A stretch of DNA of 34,767 nucleotides from an uncultured Saprospiraceae bacterium (GCA_937921555.1 CAKZUV010000191.1:1-34767); one strand, 5' to 3'. Shown: positions 1 to 9,368, counted from the stretch's first letter. Numbers and translations are program-made. The notes: generated by a model not told the origin, from the letters alone.

Positions 1-783
1 AGAACAGCTACAATCAGAAGGATCAAAAATGTCTATCGTCGAACAATCCCCGTCATCACAGGTTGTATCCACCGCAGGATCCGGGGTGTTAGAACAGCTA
101 CAATCAGAAGGATCAAAAATGTCTATCGTCGAACAATCTCCATCATCACAGGTTGTGTCCACCGCAGGATCCGGGGTGTTAGAACAGCTACAATCAGAAG
201 GATCAAAAATGTCTATCGTCGAACAATCTCCGTCATCACAGGTTGTGTCCACCGAAGGATCTGGTGGATTAGAACAACTACAATCAGAAGAATCGAAAAC
301 GTTCAGCGTCGAACAATCCCCGTCATCACAGCTTGTATCCACCGAAGGATCTGGTGGATTAGAACAACTACAATCAGAAGAATCGAAAACGTTCAGCGTC
401 GAACAATCTCCATCATCACAGCTTGTATCCACTGAAGGATCTGGTGGATTAGAACAGCTACAATCAGAAGAATCGAAAACATTCAGCGTCGAACAATCCC
501 CGTCATCACAGCTTGTGTCTACCGAAGGATCTGGTGGATTAGAACAGCTACAATCAGAAGAATCGTACACATTTAGCGTCGAACAATCTCCGTCATCACA
601 GCTTGTATCCACCGAAGGATCTGGTGGATTAGAACAACTACAATCAGAAGAATCGAAGACATTCAGTGTCGAACAATCTCCGTCATCACAGCTTGTATCC
701 ACCGAAGGATCTGGTGGATTAGAACAACTACAGTCAGAAAAATCGAAGACATTCAGTGTCGAACAATCTCCGTCATCACAGCT
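1..783 (-). repeat. Tandem array of 90-bp coding repeats (30 aa each)
   Basis: Units of exactly 90 bp recur at 694-783, 604-693 and so on down to 64-153. That makes eight full units plus a 63-bp partial unit cut by the window edge. Each encodes 30 residues with Cys at unit positions 2, 7, 18 and 20 and the acidic core CDDGDC. Two subtypes are visible. Units on the right (adjacent to the N-terminal domain) read STLNVFDSSDC and PPDPSVDTS. Those nearest the left edge read STIDIFDPSDC and TPDPAVDT. The switch happens inside the 181-270 stretch. High identity with block-wise variants suggests expansion by unequal crossing-over or slippage. Confidence 0.93.
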
Positions 784-1884
784 TGGTTGTTGCACATCAA
801 TTGAAATACTGTATTCCGGACAACCAGCAACTGTAATTGTATGCGGGCCAGGCGTGTTAGGAAATCCTGCGCCTGATATATCCAGAAGACCACCTCCATC
901 ATTGGCCGCAAAAGTTGTTCCTTCAAAAGCCCAGTTGTAGGCAACCATACCCGCAGTGGCAGAAGTCAGGTCTATTATGCAACCACTATTTATGTCGATT
1001 ACGACTGCGGGATTTAATGCTACACCGTTATCAGTCACAATTCCAAGACTACCATTATTTCCAGTAGCAAAGTTAGCACCATTGGCATAATCATAAAAGC
1101 CATTATTAGTCGCTTCATTACTATTATTTACAGTAATTCCTCCACCAACATCAGCACCAGTATAAGTAATCAAACCATTGTTTGTGATGCTAGAAAAAGG
1201 AGCAGCGGCTGTAAAACCTTTAATTTTACTCATTCCCAAATTTATAACGGCACAAACATCATTGAGAAGCGTTAATTGTGCGGGGCTATTTAGTGAGATA
1301 CCATCATTATTTGCCACATTTGATATATTAATCACACCAGCGTTGTTAATCACACCAGTGGTTGCGGTTGTACTAAGGCTATTAGAATTAATTGAAGTAA
1401 ATCCTTTCCTTCCCGTAACATTAACGGTTGCTCCAGCCCCCACGATAAAGGTACCGCCTACGCCCGTTGTACCAGCTGTAGTTCTAAACTGAATAGCATC
1501 TCTGGTAATATTAGCTGTAACGTTGAGGATTCCCGAGGCTATTTCAAGCGTGCTATTTCTAGCCACTTTTACAAGGTTAGCTTTAGATGATGTTACATTT
1601 AAAGTGTTACCACCAATATTAAAGGTGACGGTTCTACCATCACGAATGTCCACTATGTCAACGGTAGGAGAGGTAATAAAGGTAACGACTGCATCAAAAT
1701 CTCTAAATACAGCGTTGTCACCGGGGCCTGGTACAGCGCTTCCATTCCAATTATCCACATCTGACCAATTAGTTGTAGCTCCTCCTCCGCTCCAGGTTAT
1801 GTCCGCAGCATAAGCAGAATAACTAAAAGCCATCAAACTCAATAATAGAAAAATTCCTCTTCTTAGGTTATAAAACTTTTTCAT
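1..1884 (-). CDS. Secreted Cys/Asp repeat adhesin, partial (runs off left edge)
   Basis: The frame read leftwards from the ATG at 1882-1884 has no stop down to base 1, giving at least 628 residues; the C-terminus is outside the window. It starts MKKFYNLRRGIFLLLSLMAF, a clear signal peptide with likely cleavage after AYA near residue 26. Residues about 27-360 are Asn/Gly/Thr-rich and parallel the N-terminal part of the neighbouring 1610-aa adhesin, including shared LTSAT, GMVAY and NDGGGLLD strings. From Ser368 to the edge the protein is a tandem array of 30-residue units with the signature CDDGDCST and four Cys per unit. By analogy with its paralogue it is probably a T9SS-secreted surface protein, but its sorting tail is not visible. 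A shared operator-like motif lies about 115 bp upstream. Binding target unknown. Plus-strand open frames across this stretch are shadows of the repeat. Confidence 0.85.
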   Translation of the reverse strand, partial: MKKFYNLRRGIFLLLSLMAFSYSAYAADITWSGGGATTNWSDVDNWNGSAVPGPGDNAVFRDFDAVVTFITSPTVDIVDIRDGRTVTFNIGGNTLNVTSSKANLVKVARNSTLEIASGILNVTANITRDAIQFRTTAGTTGVGGTFIVGAGATVNVTGRKGFTSINSNSLSTTATTGVINNAGVINISNVANNDGISLNSPAQLTLLNDVCAVINLGMSKIKGFTAAAPFSSITNNGLITYTGADVGGGITVNNSNEATNNGFYDYANGANFATGNNGSLGIVTDNGVALNPAVVIDINSGCIIDLTSATAGMVAYNWAFEGTTFAANDGGGLLDISGAGFPNTPGPHTITVAGCPEYSISIDVQQPSCDDGDCSTLNVFDFSDCSCSNPPDPSVDTSCDDGDCSTLNVFDSSDCSCSNPPDPSVDTSCDDGDCSTLNVYDSSDCSCSNPPDPSVDTSCDDGDCSTLNVFDSSDCSCSNPPDPSVDTSCDDGDCSTLNVFDSSDCSCSNPPDPSVDTSCDDGDCSTLNVFDSSDCSCSNPPDPSVDTTCDDGDCSTIDIFDPSDCSCSNTPDPAVDTTCDDGDCSTIDIFDPSDCSCSNTPDPAVDTTCDDGDCSTIDIFDPSDCSCS

Positions 1885-1998
1885 GTTTCCTAATATTTTA
1901 CCGCTTTTTTAGACCATTTCATCGCTACCTATTATTTTAGGAAGGCTTTAGGAATGTTTAAAATTCTATGTAATTATATTATAATTAGCTACTACAAG

Positions 1999-2015
1999 TA
2001 TCCTGTACTATGCTG
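1999..2015 (-). promoter_or_regulatory. Operator-like motif upstream of the partial adhesin gene
   Basis: On the minus strand this reads CAGCATAGTACAGGATA, followed by C outside the listed span. It matches sites before the 1610-aa adhesin, the first lyase, and both susC and GH2. It lies about 115 bp upstream of the start codon. The recurrence in front of functionally linked genes suggests binding by a shared transcription factor; the factor itself is not in the window. Confidence 0.55.
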
Positions 2016-2088
2016 TTATTTAAAGAAGCTGTTCAAAATGAAGCTTCCGGAGGCAAATCGTCGGGGTATCGCTCAAAGTTAAAGACAA

Positions 2089-2166
2089 TTAATCGGTAAA
2101 TGAGTTAATCATTCCCGCTAACGTGTTCATCCGAGGCAGCACCTCGGAGAATTCTTATTGATTAAA
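2089..2166. repeat. Dispersed intergenic repeat, copy 1
   Basis: This stretch matches 11679-11788 over almost its whole length, from the TGAGTTAATC block through GTGTTCATCCGAGGCAGC to GAATTCTTATTGATTAAA (here with AGAATTC). It contains a perfect 6-bp hairpin, CCGAGG at 2131-2136 and CCTCGG at 2142-2147. The second copy carries about 30 extra bases. No coding content; function unknown. Confidence 0.7.
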
Positions 2167-2168
2167 GT

Positions 2169-2195
2169 CCTCTAAATTTTGGAATACTTTAGAGG
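2169..2195. repeat. Small perfect hairpin
   Basis: CCTCTAAA (2169-2176) and TTTAGAGG (2188-2195) form an 8-bp perfect stem around an 11-base loop. It lies downstream of the 1610-aa adhesin gene and may help end its transcript; there is no obvious U tract. Confidence 0.4.
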
Positions 2196-2226
2196 CAGGT
2201 TTCTTTTACAGAGGCTTTCAAAAACC

Positions 2227-2263
2227 AAAATAGTCTTCTCCAAAACTTGAAGAGGACTATTTT
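2227..2263 (-). terminator. Terminator-like hairpin after the 1610-aa adhesin
   Basis: AAAATAGTCTTCTCC (2227-2241) pairs with GAAGAGGACTATTTT (2249-2263) with about two mismatches around a 7-base loop. On the minus strand the stem is followed by GGTTTTTG, a short T run. It lies about 80 bp beyond the adhesin stop codon. The A/T flanks could let it work in both directions. Confidence 0.5.
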
Positions 2264-2268
2264 AGTAA

Positions 2269-2322
2269 GAGCTTGTCCAAATTTTCATGATTGTCCGAAA
2301 TTGGGGGAATTTAGACAAGCTC
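2269..2322. mobile_element. MITE-like element, 54-bp internally deleted copy
   Basis: The element begins GAGCTTGTC and ends GACAAGCTC, perfect 9-bp terminal inverted repeats, and is flanked on both sides by TAA (2266-2268 and 2323-2325). Its first ~35 bases match the 159-bp copy at 20558-20716; the middle is missing. A 3-bp TNA target duplication is typical of some IS5-family groups, so mobilisation by an IS5-type transposase is inferred. No transposase is in the window. Confidence 0.75.
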
Positions 2323-2344
2323 TAAGAAATGTTAAATAAATTAC

Positions 2345-5300
2345 TTAACGTAATAATATCATCTTTCGACTAGCTAGGTGCTTACCGGTTGACAACTGGT
2401 AATAATATACACCTGGTGCTCCAAAATCGCTTTTGTTCATCATCACCTGGTGCATACCCGATTCGTAAGATTTCGATTGTGACCAAACAATTCGTCCTGC
2501 TACATCAAAGATCGTTAAAGTAGCCTCAGCAGCCTCAGCCAACTGGAAGCCAATCATCGTCTGTTGACGGAATGGATTCGGTTGATTCTGAAGTAAGACA
2601 AATTCTTTTTCACCGGCATTCGTTTTTCCAAAATCCAGTACTGCCTCTTTTCGCAGGCCTGCCTGGTAAACTTCATTTGCCGTAATAGAAGAGTTGATTG
2701 CTAAGACCTCACTCAATTTAACTTGCTCTATAGCGGTAAACTTGAGACTAAATAAAGTTGCATCATCGACCATACTTATAGCTTGCATTTCGTTCCAACT
2801 GACCGTGATTTTCCCCTCATCTGATTTGGCAAAGCCAAAGTTATTAGCCGTCATTTTTGTTAATTCACTATGCTGGTAGTCGATTAACTCCAGAAGGTCA
2901 GCATCAAAGTCTAATGTAAACTGGAATCCTGAAACATCTTTAAAATCAGTTGCTTTGAAAGTGAGTTCATAACTTTGACCCGCTTTGAGCATTTGATCTT
3001 TCAACTTGAATTTCAATTCACCATCGGCAGATCGAGTATCTCCTGCTTGCAGTAAAGTCGGATTCGCACTCGCATTCAAATCACCCAATTTAACACCAAT
3101 AAAATTGGCAATTTCAGCATCCGTCAAATTGTTGATGTTATGGGCAGTTGGATAAGTCGTAGCAAATGGATTCTGTAAATTTGGGAATACATAAGCTGCA
3201 TCTACAAAGGTCCACGACCGTCCAGCACTAAGTTCATCATCAATATTTAAAATCAACCGGCGGAGTTGGATCATATCCGAAGCCGTGATACTTCCCGATT
3301 CGTTGACATCGGCAGCGATCAGCTTGTAGGGAGAATCCAGGAGATTCAATTCCAGTAAGTGTTGTCCAAGTAATATCAAATCATAAGTCGTGATACCATT
3401 TAGCGGATCATCATTTCTCGTTGGTTCGATGGAATAATTTTGCGCCATCGCTAAATCAAAATTATAGTAACCATCATCGTTGGTTGTCATTTGATTATTC
3501 ATAAAACCATCCACTGCTACATTTGCCAAAGCAATCATTTCGTTGTCTTCGGTATATAGGTTTCCTGATACCGTTGCAGTCAACGGCTCACTTGTGCCAT
3601 TATCAATAATTTGATAAACCGTGGTTTGAATTGTACTGTTACCACAATTATCCGTAGCGATAAAACTTACTTCCGTAGAGGCAAGTCCACTGGTGCAATC
3701 CATATTCGGGACCAAAGGACTATAAGATAAAGTAACCGCTCCATTGGAGCATTCATCAGTAGCAGACAAACTATTCAATTGACTAGTCGCCCAATCCGTG
3801 TACCCTTCTTCTAAATCTGCGTCGTTACAATCGGCCAATCCAAAAGAAACCGTTCCATTTATTACTGGACCATCCATATCTTTTATGACCACTAAGGCAG
3901 TACAAACAGCGCTTCGCCCGCAAGCATCCGTCGCTGTAAAAGATACAACTTGATACGCCACTGCTCCATCAACCGCTACAGTTGGGTTTGCACAATTTTG
4001 TGTAATAAAACCATTGGAATTGAAATTATTTGTAATGCTAACACTGGTTTCAGCGCAACTGGTATTTACCACTGCTAAATCTGCATAGCTATCAAATTGT
4101 GCTTGAATTTCATCCGTATCTGCTGGACATTCAATAACACAAATTTCAGCAGGGCAGACAAAGTCAGGTCCATCGTTGGCTAAGGTATAGGTTTGAACTG
4201 CTTCCGCAGATCGACCACAAGCGTCTGTTATCGTGTATGTGTAAGCTATCGTGGAACCATTACATCCGGGAGTGCCACTACTCGATTCGCTGACGGTGAC
4301 CGTTGCTTCGACCGCACATTCTGTCGTAAAGGCAAATAGATGAGGTTGCGGAATTGCGTTGACCGCACAATCAATCGTTTGATCCGATGGTACAGCAGTA
4401 ATTACTGGCCCCGTAGTGATTTGATCGTAAATAAAATTCTGCTCACAAGTACTCGCATTGCCACAAGCATCTGTGATGGTATATGTTCTAGTCAGTGTAC
4501 GATCTGCGGGATCATCAGCGCAGAAGTTTAACATCTCTTTACCAATCGGACTATTTGTAAAACCAATGGTAAGCTCAGATAATTCGCTGCAATCATCGGA
4601 GATCGTTCCACCGATTGTAATAAAATCTGCAATCGTTAACGCTAACGGAAGTGGGTCGTCACTACAAGTCAAGAATTGATCTGCCGGACAAGTAATCACC
4701 GGATCAGTAGTATCTTCAATGATAAAGCTGGCAGTGGTGGCAGCCGTATTTCCACAATCATCGGTGGCCGTAAAAGTAACCATTGCTGATCCGGTAGCAC
4801 CGCAATCATCCGATAAAGCGGTGAAGTTATTTGTAAAAATTACACCTCCACAAACATCACTAGCAGCAGCTCCGCCATTACTCGCCAGCCAGGCATCGAG
4901 CGCGGCGGTATTTCCGGCTCCGTCACATTCTACCGTCATGTCCATCGCTTCGGTATCAATGGTGGGATCCACCATATCTGGTTCAATCGTCAGCGTAAAT
5001 TCACAATCAACCGTTGATTCGCCTGCATCTGTTGTACCGTTTCCATTAAGGTCTTCTAAAATAGTAATGGTCCTAGTGATGGTTTGATTTCCAACTACAC
5101 AATTATCAATCATTGCGTCATCAGTGCAGAGGACGACTATATCTCCACAAGACTCTATGGTTAACCCGTAAGGAGCTGCTTCGGCACTCGCTTCGTCGGC
5201 TGGACAGTCCGGAATATCTGCCATGGTATTACAATTAAAAGTTCCGAGGTCGTTCGAGGCCGGGCATACAACATCCAGGGGTGGGACCTCACAAACATTC

Positions 5301-7177
5301 CCAATGCTTAACATTTCTGAAGTGTTTACTTCTGTAAAGTTGGCAGAAAAACCATCTCCGCTAATATGCCAGAATTCAAATAAAAATATCCCACTTCCTG
5401 CGGGGGTTTCTGTCCCCGTCAATGGTAATGGTAATATGTTGCCATTGGCATCATAGGCTTGTCCGCTAGTGATACTGACCATGTCCCACTGACTGCAAGT
5501 CGTCGAAGTAATCTCTACTACTTCGTGAAAGTAGTATTCACCATTCAGTAAATAATTCATTTCATCAGAACAAGCACAAGGGTCATCAATAATTGAGATA
5601 CAAGCCTCTAGTGGGATGGCTTCCCATACGCTTCTATTATCCGTGCTGGGAGCTGGACTATGGGTTACCGTTCCATCTGGATTATGATACAAGAATCTGC
5701 CAGGGGTTGTGGATGCAAATCTGTAGGTATCTGTGTTTGCGTCATAAAGTACTGTCCATATTTTATCGTTATCGGTTGATGGCGGAGCGCTAGTAGTACT
5801 TACCACTACAAAAGGGCCTCCCGGACCACCACCACCTGGTGCACGCAATATGCCAGTACCACCCGTTTCACTTCTGCTATCTATATTTATAAAATCGCCA
5901 CTTTCTACCAGCGACCAATGAGTGTTTTGCGATGCCTCTGAGTCTGGCATACAATCCAGGTCTCCCGGTTCTCCTAAATCTGACATCGTCACCGGTTGAG
6001 CACTTCCACCTGCAGCGGTTAAGTATTCTCCTGTTTCTACGTTTCTTAATCTAACAATATCGCAGCTTGATATTGGTAATTCAACTTCTATAACAGATGC
6101 TTCACAAACATTCGTTACATCGATTGAGACATTTGCTCCAGGAAAACAATCAACTGTAATCGTGTGCGGACCAGCTTCATTAGGGAATCCACCATTGGTT
6201 AAATCCAGAAGGCCACCTCCGTCATTGGTACCAAAAGTTGTTCCTCCAAAAGCCCAGTCGTATGCGACCATGCCTGAGGTTGCCGAAGTCAAGTCTATCC
6301 CACAAGTAGTACCTGCGTCAATTGAAACTGGGGGATTTAATTCTATACCGTTATCCGTTAGCGTTCCAATACCTTGATTTCCTGTAGCAAAGTTGGCACT
6401 ATTTGAATAATCATAAAAGCCGTTGTTTGTTGCTGTACTACCAACTCTCAAAAGAATTCCTCCGCTAGCACTAGTACCAGTATAAGTAATTAAACCATTG
6501 TTTGTTATGTTAGAACCAGTAGCAGTAAGATGAGTAAAAATTCTATTTTCCCCTAAATTTATAACCGCACATTTTTCATTGACAAGCGTTAATGGGTCAG
6601 AAGAATTTAATTCAATAGCATTACCTGTAACCATGTCTAAATTTATAACTCCAGAGTTAAAAATCTGACCATTGGCTGCACTACTCTGTGAAGTGAAACC
6701 TTCATCTCCGGTAAGATTAACAGTTACTCCAGCGCCCACAGTAAACTTACCGCCATCTCCTCTAAACTGAACAGCATCACGATCTGAAGCAGGTGTAATA
6801 TTAACTATCCCCGAGCCTATTATCTCAAGACAATGTGCAGTAGGCCGAACAGGATTACTATTAGCCACTACGTTCAAAGTATGACTACCGATATCTATAG
6901 TTACATTAGCACGAATGTCTAGTATTTTGACAGTAGTATTAGCATTAAGGACAACGGTCACATCAGCACTACCATCAAATAAAGCAGTGTCGTTATTATC
7001 AGGTACAGGATTTGCCGCTGGTGGTGTAGCAGTACTCATCCAATTAGCTGGATTTGACCACAAATTGTCCATCCCGTTTCCTGTCCAACGACTAGTCTGC
7101 GCCTGAGCAGCATAGCTAAAAGCCATCAAACTCAATAAGAGAAAAATTCCCTTTCTAAGGTTGTAATTTTTTTTCAT
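2345..7177 (-). CDS. Giant T9SS-secreted adhesin with trefoil, HYR-like, dockerin-like and cohesin-like domains
   Basis: 1610 aa. Signal peptide 1-26 (cut near AQA-QTS). Residues about 30-360 are Asn/Gly-rich beta-structure shared with the left-edge paralogue. About 373-523 is a trefoil-like module, with [19 protein letters not shown] and DNRSVWE strings, also found in the two lyase-like proteins to the right. About 640-1290 is a run of Cys-rich HYR/Ig-like repeats with DxCGN and PxITCPA motifs. About 1300-1440 has a CarboxypepD_reg-like segment and a dockerin-like duplicated Ca-binding motif (ADVNESGSITASDMIQLRR). About 1440-1530 looks cohesin-like (SGFQFTLDFDADLLEL). Residues 1535-1610 are a T9SS type A sorting tail (QNQPNPF, GVYYYQL, KMILLR). 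The likely role is binding polysaccharide or an algal surface; this is inferred. Operator-like motif about 190 bp upstream. Confidence 0.92.
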   Translation of the reverse strand: MKKNYNLRKGIFLLLSLMAFSYAAQAQTSRWTGNGMDNLWSNPANWMSTATPPAANPVPDNNDTALFDGSADVTVVLNANTTVKILDIRANVTIDIGSHTLNVVANSNPVRPTAHCLEIIGSGIVNITPASDRDAVQFRGDGGKFTVGAGVTVNLTGDEGFTSQSSAANGQIFNSGVINLDMVTGNAIELNSSDPLTLVNEKCAVINLGENRIFTHLTATGSNITNNGLITYTGTSASGGILLRVGSTATNNGFYDYSNSANFATGNQGIGTLTDNGIELNPPVSIDAGTTCGIDLTSATSGMVAYDWAFGGTTFGTNDGGGLLDLTNGGFPNEAGPHTITVDCFPGANVSIDVTNVCEASVIEVELPISSCDIVRLRNVETGEYLTAAGGSAQPVTMSDLGEPGDLDCMPDSEASQNTHWSLVESGDFINIDSRSETGGTGILRAPGGGGPGGPFVVVSTTSAPPSTDNDKIWTVLYDANTDTYRFASTTPGRFLYHNPDGTVTHSPAPSTDNRSVWEAIPLEACISIIDDPCACSDEMNYLLNGEYYFHEVVEITSTTCSQWDMVSITSGQAYDANGNILPLPLTGTETPAGSGIFLFEFWHISGDGFSANFTEVNTSEMLSIGNVCEVPPLDVVCPASNDLGTFNCNTMADIPDCPADEASAEAAPYGLTIESCGDIVVLCTDDAMIDNCVVGNQTITRTITILEDLNGNGTTDAGESTVDCEFTLTIEPDMVDPTIDTEAMDMTVECDGAGNTAALDAWLASNGGAAASDVCGGVIFTNNFTALSDDCGATGSAMVTFTATDDCGNTAATTASFIIEDTTDPVITCPADQFLTCSDDPLPLALTIADFITIGGTISDDCSELSELTIGFTNSPIGKEMLNFCADDPADRTLTRTYTITDACGNASTCEQNFIYDQITTGPVITAVPSDQTIDCAVNAIPQPHLFAFTTECAVEATVTVSESSSGTPGCNGSTIAYTYTITDACGRSAEAVQTYTLANDGPDFVCPAEICVIECPADTDEIQAQFDSYADLAVVNTSCAETSVSITNNFNSNGFITQNCANPTVAVDGAVAYQVVSFTATDACGRSAVCTALVVIKDMDGPVINGTVSFGLADCNDADLEEGYTDWATSQLNSLSATDECSNGAVTLSYSPLVPNMDCTSGLASTEVSFIATDNCGNSTIQTTVYQIIDNGTSEPLTATVSGNLYTEDNEMIALANVAVDGFMNNQMTTNDDGYYNFDLAMAQNYSIEPTRNDDPLNGITTYDLILLGQHLLELNLLDSPYKLIAADVNESGSITASDMIQLRRLILNIDDELSAGRSWTFVDAAYVFPNLQNPFATTYPTAHNINNLTDAEIANFIGVKLGDLNASANPTLLQAGDTRSADGELKFKLKDQMLKAGQSYELTFKATDFKDVSGFQFTLDFDADLLELIDYQHSELTKMTANNFGFAKSDEGKITVSWNEMQAISMVDDATLFSLKFTAIEQVKLSEVLAINSSITANEVYQAGLRKEAVLDFGKTNAGEKEFVLLQNQPNPFRQQTMIGFQLAEAAEATLTIFDVAGRIVWSQSKSYESGMHQVMMNKSDFGAPGVYYYQLSTGKHLASRKMILLR

Positions 7178-7366
7178 GGGTTAGTCTTTTAAAATATAAC
7201 TAATGCGAATTAATTTGAAAAAGTGGTGAGATTTTTTACGAATCAATTACTTATGAGAATCAAAGTCTATTATACTTTATTTCCTCAATCCGAATTTATT
7301 CAAAATTAAATAATGTTTTAAGATTTTTTATATATTGTAAATATAATTTTTTTATACAAAAAAACT

Positions 7367-7382
7367 GTCCTGTACTATGCTG
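7367..7382 (-). promoter_or_regulatory. Operator-like motif upstream of the 1610-aa adhesin
   Basis: The minus strand reads CAGCATAGTACAGGAC here, identical to the 1999-2015 site over the first 14 bases. It sits about 190 bp before the ATG. It is one of five well-matched occurrences, each in front of a transcription unit of this locus. Confidence 0.5.
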
Positions 7383-7488
7383 ATTATTTTTTGAGTATTT
7401 TGTCAAGCAGAAGACCTCAGCTACAGGTTATTTTCCCCTGCAATGAAAGGCTATTCCATGAATATTTTAATGACGGAGCATGCTCATA

Positions 7489-7647
7489 GCGCTTGTCTAG
7501 ATTTTCATGATTGTGCGAAGTTGATAAAAATTTTATTTTGAATAGGGCAAAAAAACAGGCGATATCCTAATATTGGTGAATCTTTTTAACAAAATTCAGA
7601 ATAAAATTTGCTAATTGCAGCCAATTGATAGAAGTTTAGGCAAGTGT
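7489..7647. mobile_element. MITE-like element, diverged 159-bp copy
   Basis: It aligns end to end with the element at 20558-20716 and has the same 159-bp length. It shares the ATTTTCATGATTGTGCGAA block, the TTTTTAAC and TTCAGAATAAAATTTGC blocks and the CCAATT near the right end. The ends are degenerate (GCGCTTGTC, GGCAAGTGT) and no target duplication remains, so this is an older insertion. Non-coding. Confidence 0.75.
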
Positions 7648-7728
7648 TCAGGTTAAATATCAGCTAAAAAGATCATTCTGGCAACTAATTTCAGGCATAT
7701 ATTTTTCGGCATAGCTTTTTTTTAAAAA

Positions 7729-7746
7729 CAGTACAGCACAGGATAC
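7729..7746 (+). promoter_or_regulatory. Operator-like motif upstream of the first lyase gene
   Basis: CAGTACAGCACAGGATAC, about 42 bp before the ATG at 7789. It matches the adhesin sites with pyrimidine changes only, giving consensus CAGYAYAGYACAGGATAC. It is the closest to a start codon of all copies. Confidence 0.55.
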
Positions 7747-7788
7747 TTACAATAGCTAAGTATAGTATTTTTAAAAAAAAGTACAAAT

Positions 7789-9354
7789 ATGAAAAATATG
7801 AAATCTGTTGCCCTTAACTGTTTATTGGTTTGCTGTTTTACCTTCACTTCTCTTTGTTTAATAGCCCAAGTCGCACCCGATCAAGATACGAACCCGGATT
7901 TAAGTTGTCCCGCTTCCGGTGAATTTCAAAACGACGATACCCGGGTTGTCGATATTCCAAACTCGGTTAATGTGGGGACTGTAGATGACAGAAGTTGTTA
8001 TTCAGATTATAGTGAAAGTTCTGCTTATGGCCAAACCTGGGGTGTTTACAACATCACACATCTTTCTAATCATTGGGATGCACCAAATACATTACAACCC
8101 AGAATTGAGCGTTCCATGCCCCGGTCCGTTGAAACAGGTGTAGGAAGTTATGCAAGATTTACAGGTACTTTAAGAATTCTGGAAGTCGGTGACGCAACAG
8201 GAACCAGCAATGATGGATCCTATCTTATGCAAACGAAAGGAAAGCACACCGGTGGTGGTGGCCCAGCAGATCCTGCGATCTGTTTGTATCTAGCCATGCC
8301 GGTATATGGTGATGACGGTAATGGCAACATAGCGCAAGTATCCTTCGATATTGTCAGAGAACAAATCAATTTCCGAGGTGGATCAGGGGCTGCTGGAAGA
8401 TCTATTGTTTTTCTTAAAAATGTAGGAAAAGATGAATTAGTAGATATTGAATTAGAGGTAGGTTTTAGAGCAGATCCTGACAATCCCAATTTAAAAATAC
8501 ATTATTCTGATGCCGTAATAGGCGGTGAAGCCTTTAACTGGAATATTCCCGAGCCGGAAAGAGGGCTGGAGTCCGGTATCAGATATGGGGCCTATCGTGT
8601 GAAAGGAGGCAGAGCTCAAATGAGATGGGCAAATACGACTTACCAAAAAAATGAAGTGGTTGACAATTCAGACCCGGCACCATGTACTGATTGTATCGCT
8701 TTAAGAAATGTAGAAACAGGACAATTCTTAACCGCTGCGGGAGGGAGTGCGCAACCTGTCACCATGTCAAATTCAAGAGAAGCTATAAATACACACTGGA
8801 GGCTAGTAGACAGTGGAAATTACATAAACATAGACAGTTATAGTCAAACAGGTGGTACTGGAATACTACGTGCACCGGGTGCTGGTGGGCCTGGAGGGGC
8901 TTACGTAGTGCTCAGCACGACAAAAGCGCCGCCAGCAGGCGATACCGATAAAACGTGGACGGTACATTATGACGCAACTACTGATACCTACAGATTTGAA
9001 TCCAGAACCGCTGGCAGATTTTTGTATCAGAATGCAGATGGAACGGTAACCCATATTGAAGTTCCGGCAACTGATAATAGAAGCGTATGGGAAGGTATCC
9101 CAACCGACGTAGTATCATCCCTTGAAATTGCTGAATCTAATGTTAAATCCATCAGGTTATATCCAAATCCTGTTCGACAAAATGAGGATTTAACGATTGA
9201 AAGCGAAAGTCAGCAGGCGTATCAAATATTTAATCTGCAAGGAATGCTTATCAAAAGCGGCACAGAAAAAACAATAAAAATGGATTTAGAAAAAGGAGTC
9301 TATTTTTTAAAGCAACAGAATAGTTCTAGCGTTGAAAAATTTATTGTTTACTAA
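7789..9354 (+). CDS. T9SS-secreted jelly-roll lyase, candidate PL28-like ulvan lyase with trefoil-like binding module
   Basis: 521 aa. Signal peptide 1-27 (ending CLIAQ). Residues about 30-290 look like a beta-jelly-roll polysaccharide lyase. They contain PRIERS (104-109), RFTGTLRI (123-130), an extended [14 protein letters not shown] loop, [15 protein letters not shown] (184-198) and the closing strand [20 protein letters not shown] (266-285). Residues 302-437 are a trefoil-like module with [15 protein letters not shown] and [10 protein letters not shown], and 450-521 a T9SS tail ([20 protein letters not shown]). Known PL28 ulvan lyases combine a jelly-roll, an ulvan-binding module and a sorting tail, which fits this architecture and the PUL nearby; the family call is inferred, not searched. 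Closely similar to the next gene. Expected to cut the polymer outside the cell or at the surface. Confidence 0.65.
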   Translation: MKNMKSVALNCLLVCCFTFTSLCLIAQVAPDQDTNPDLSCPASGEFQNDDTRVVDIPNSVNVGTVDDRSCYSDYSESSAYGQTWGVYNITHLSNHWDAPNTLQPRIERSMPRSVETGVGSYARFTGTLRILEVGDATGTSNDGSYLMQTKGKHTGGGGPADPAICLYLAMPVYGDDGNGNIAQVSFDIVREQINFRGGSGAAGRSIVFLKNVGKDELVDIELEVGFRADPDNPNLKIHYSDAVIGGEAFNWNIPEPERGLESGIRYGAYRVKGGRAQMRWANTTYQKNEVVDNSDPAPCTDCIALRNVETGQFLTAAGGSAQPVTMSNSREAINTHWRLVDSGNYINIDSYSQTGGTGILRAPGAGGPGGAYVVLSTTKAPPAGDTDKTWTVHYDATTDTYRFESRTAGRFLYQNADGTVTHIEVPATDNRSVWEGIPTDVVSSLEIAESNVKSIRLYPNPVRQNEDLTIESESQQAYQIFNLQGMLIKSGTEKTIKMDLEKGVYFLKQQNSSSVEKFIVY

Positions 9355-9368
9355 TATCAATTAGAAAT

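Larger units (their letters stand above)
1885..2344. other. Intergenic region between the two adhesin genes
   Basis: This 460-bp gap has no convincing gene. Reading from the right it contains a short MITE-like element (2269-2322), a terminator-like hairpin (2227-2263), a second small hairpin (2169-2195), a copy of a dispersed repeat (2089-2166) and an operator-like motif (1999-2015). The leftmost ~115 bp is an A/T-rich leader before the ATG at 1884. Confidence 0.7.
7178..7788. other. Divergent intergenic region between adhesin and first lyase
   Basis: This 611-bp, very A/T-rich gap separates a leftward and a rightward gene, so it must hold both promoters. It contains one operator-like motif facing each gene (7367-7382 and 7729-7746) and a diverged 159-bp MITE-like element (7489-7647). 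No ORF of note. Confidence 0.7.

Noticed and set aside
1-783. 90-bp periodic repeats as a CRISPR array
   Set aside because: The units are uniform without spacers, keep a reading frame and encode a 30-residue protein repeat.
29-940. Plus-strand 303-residue repetitive frame
   Set aside because: It is the reverse of the Cys/Asp repeat array. The minus frame has a signal peptide, homology to the neighbouring adhesin and continues without stop from 1884 to base 1.
1178-1813. Two plus-strand frames of about 100 aa
   Set aside because: Both are antisense to the adhesin N-terminal domain and have no recognisable features of their own.
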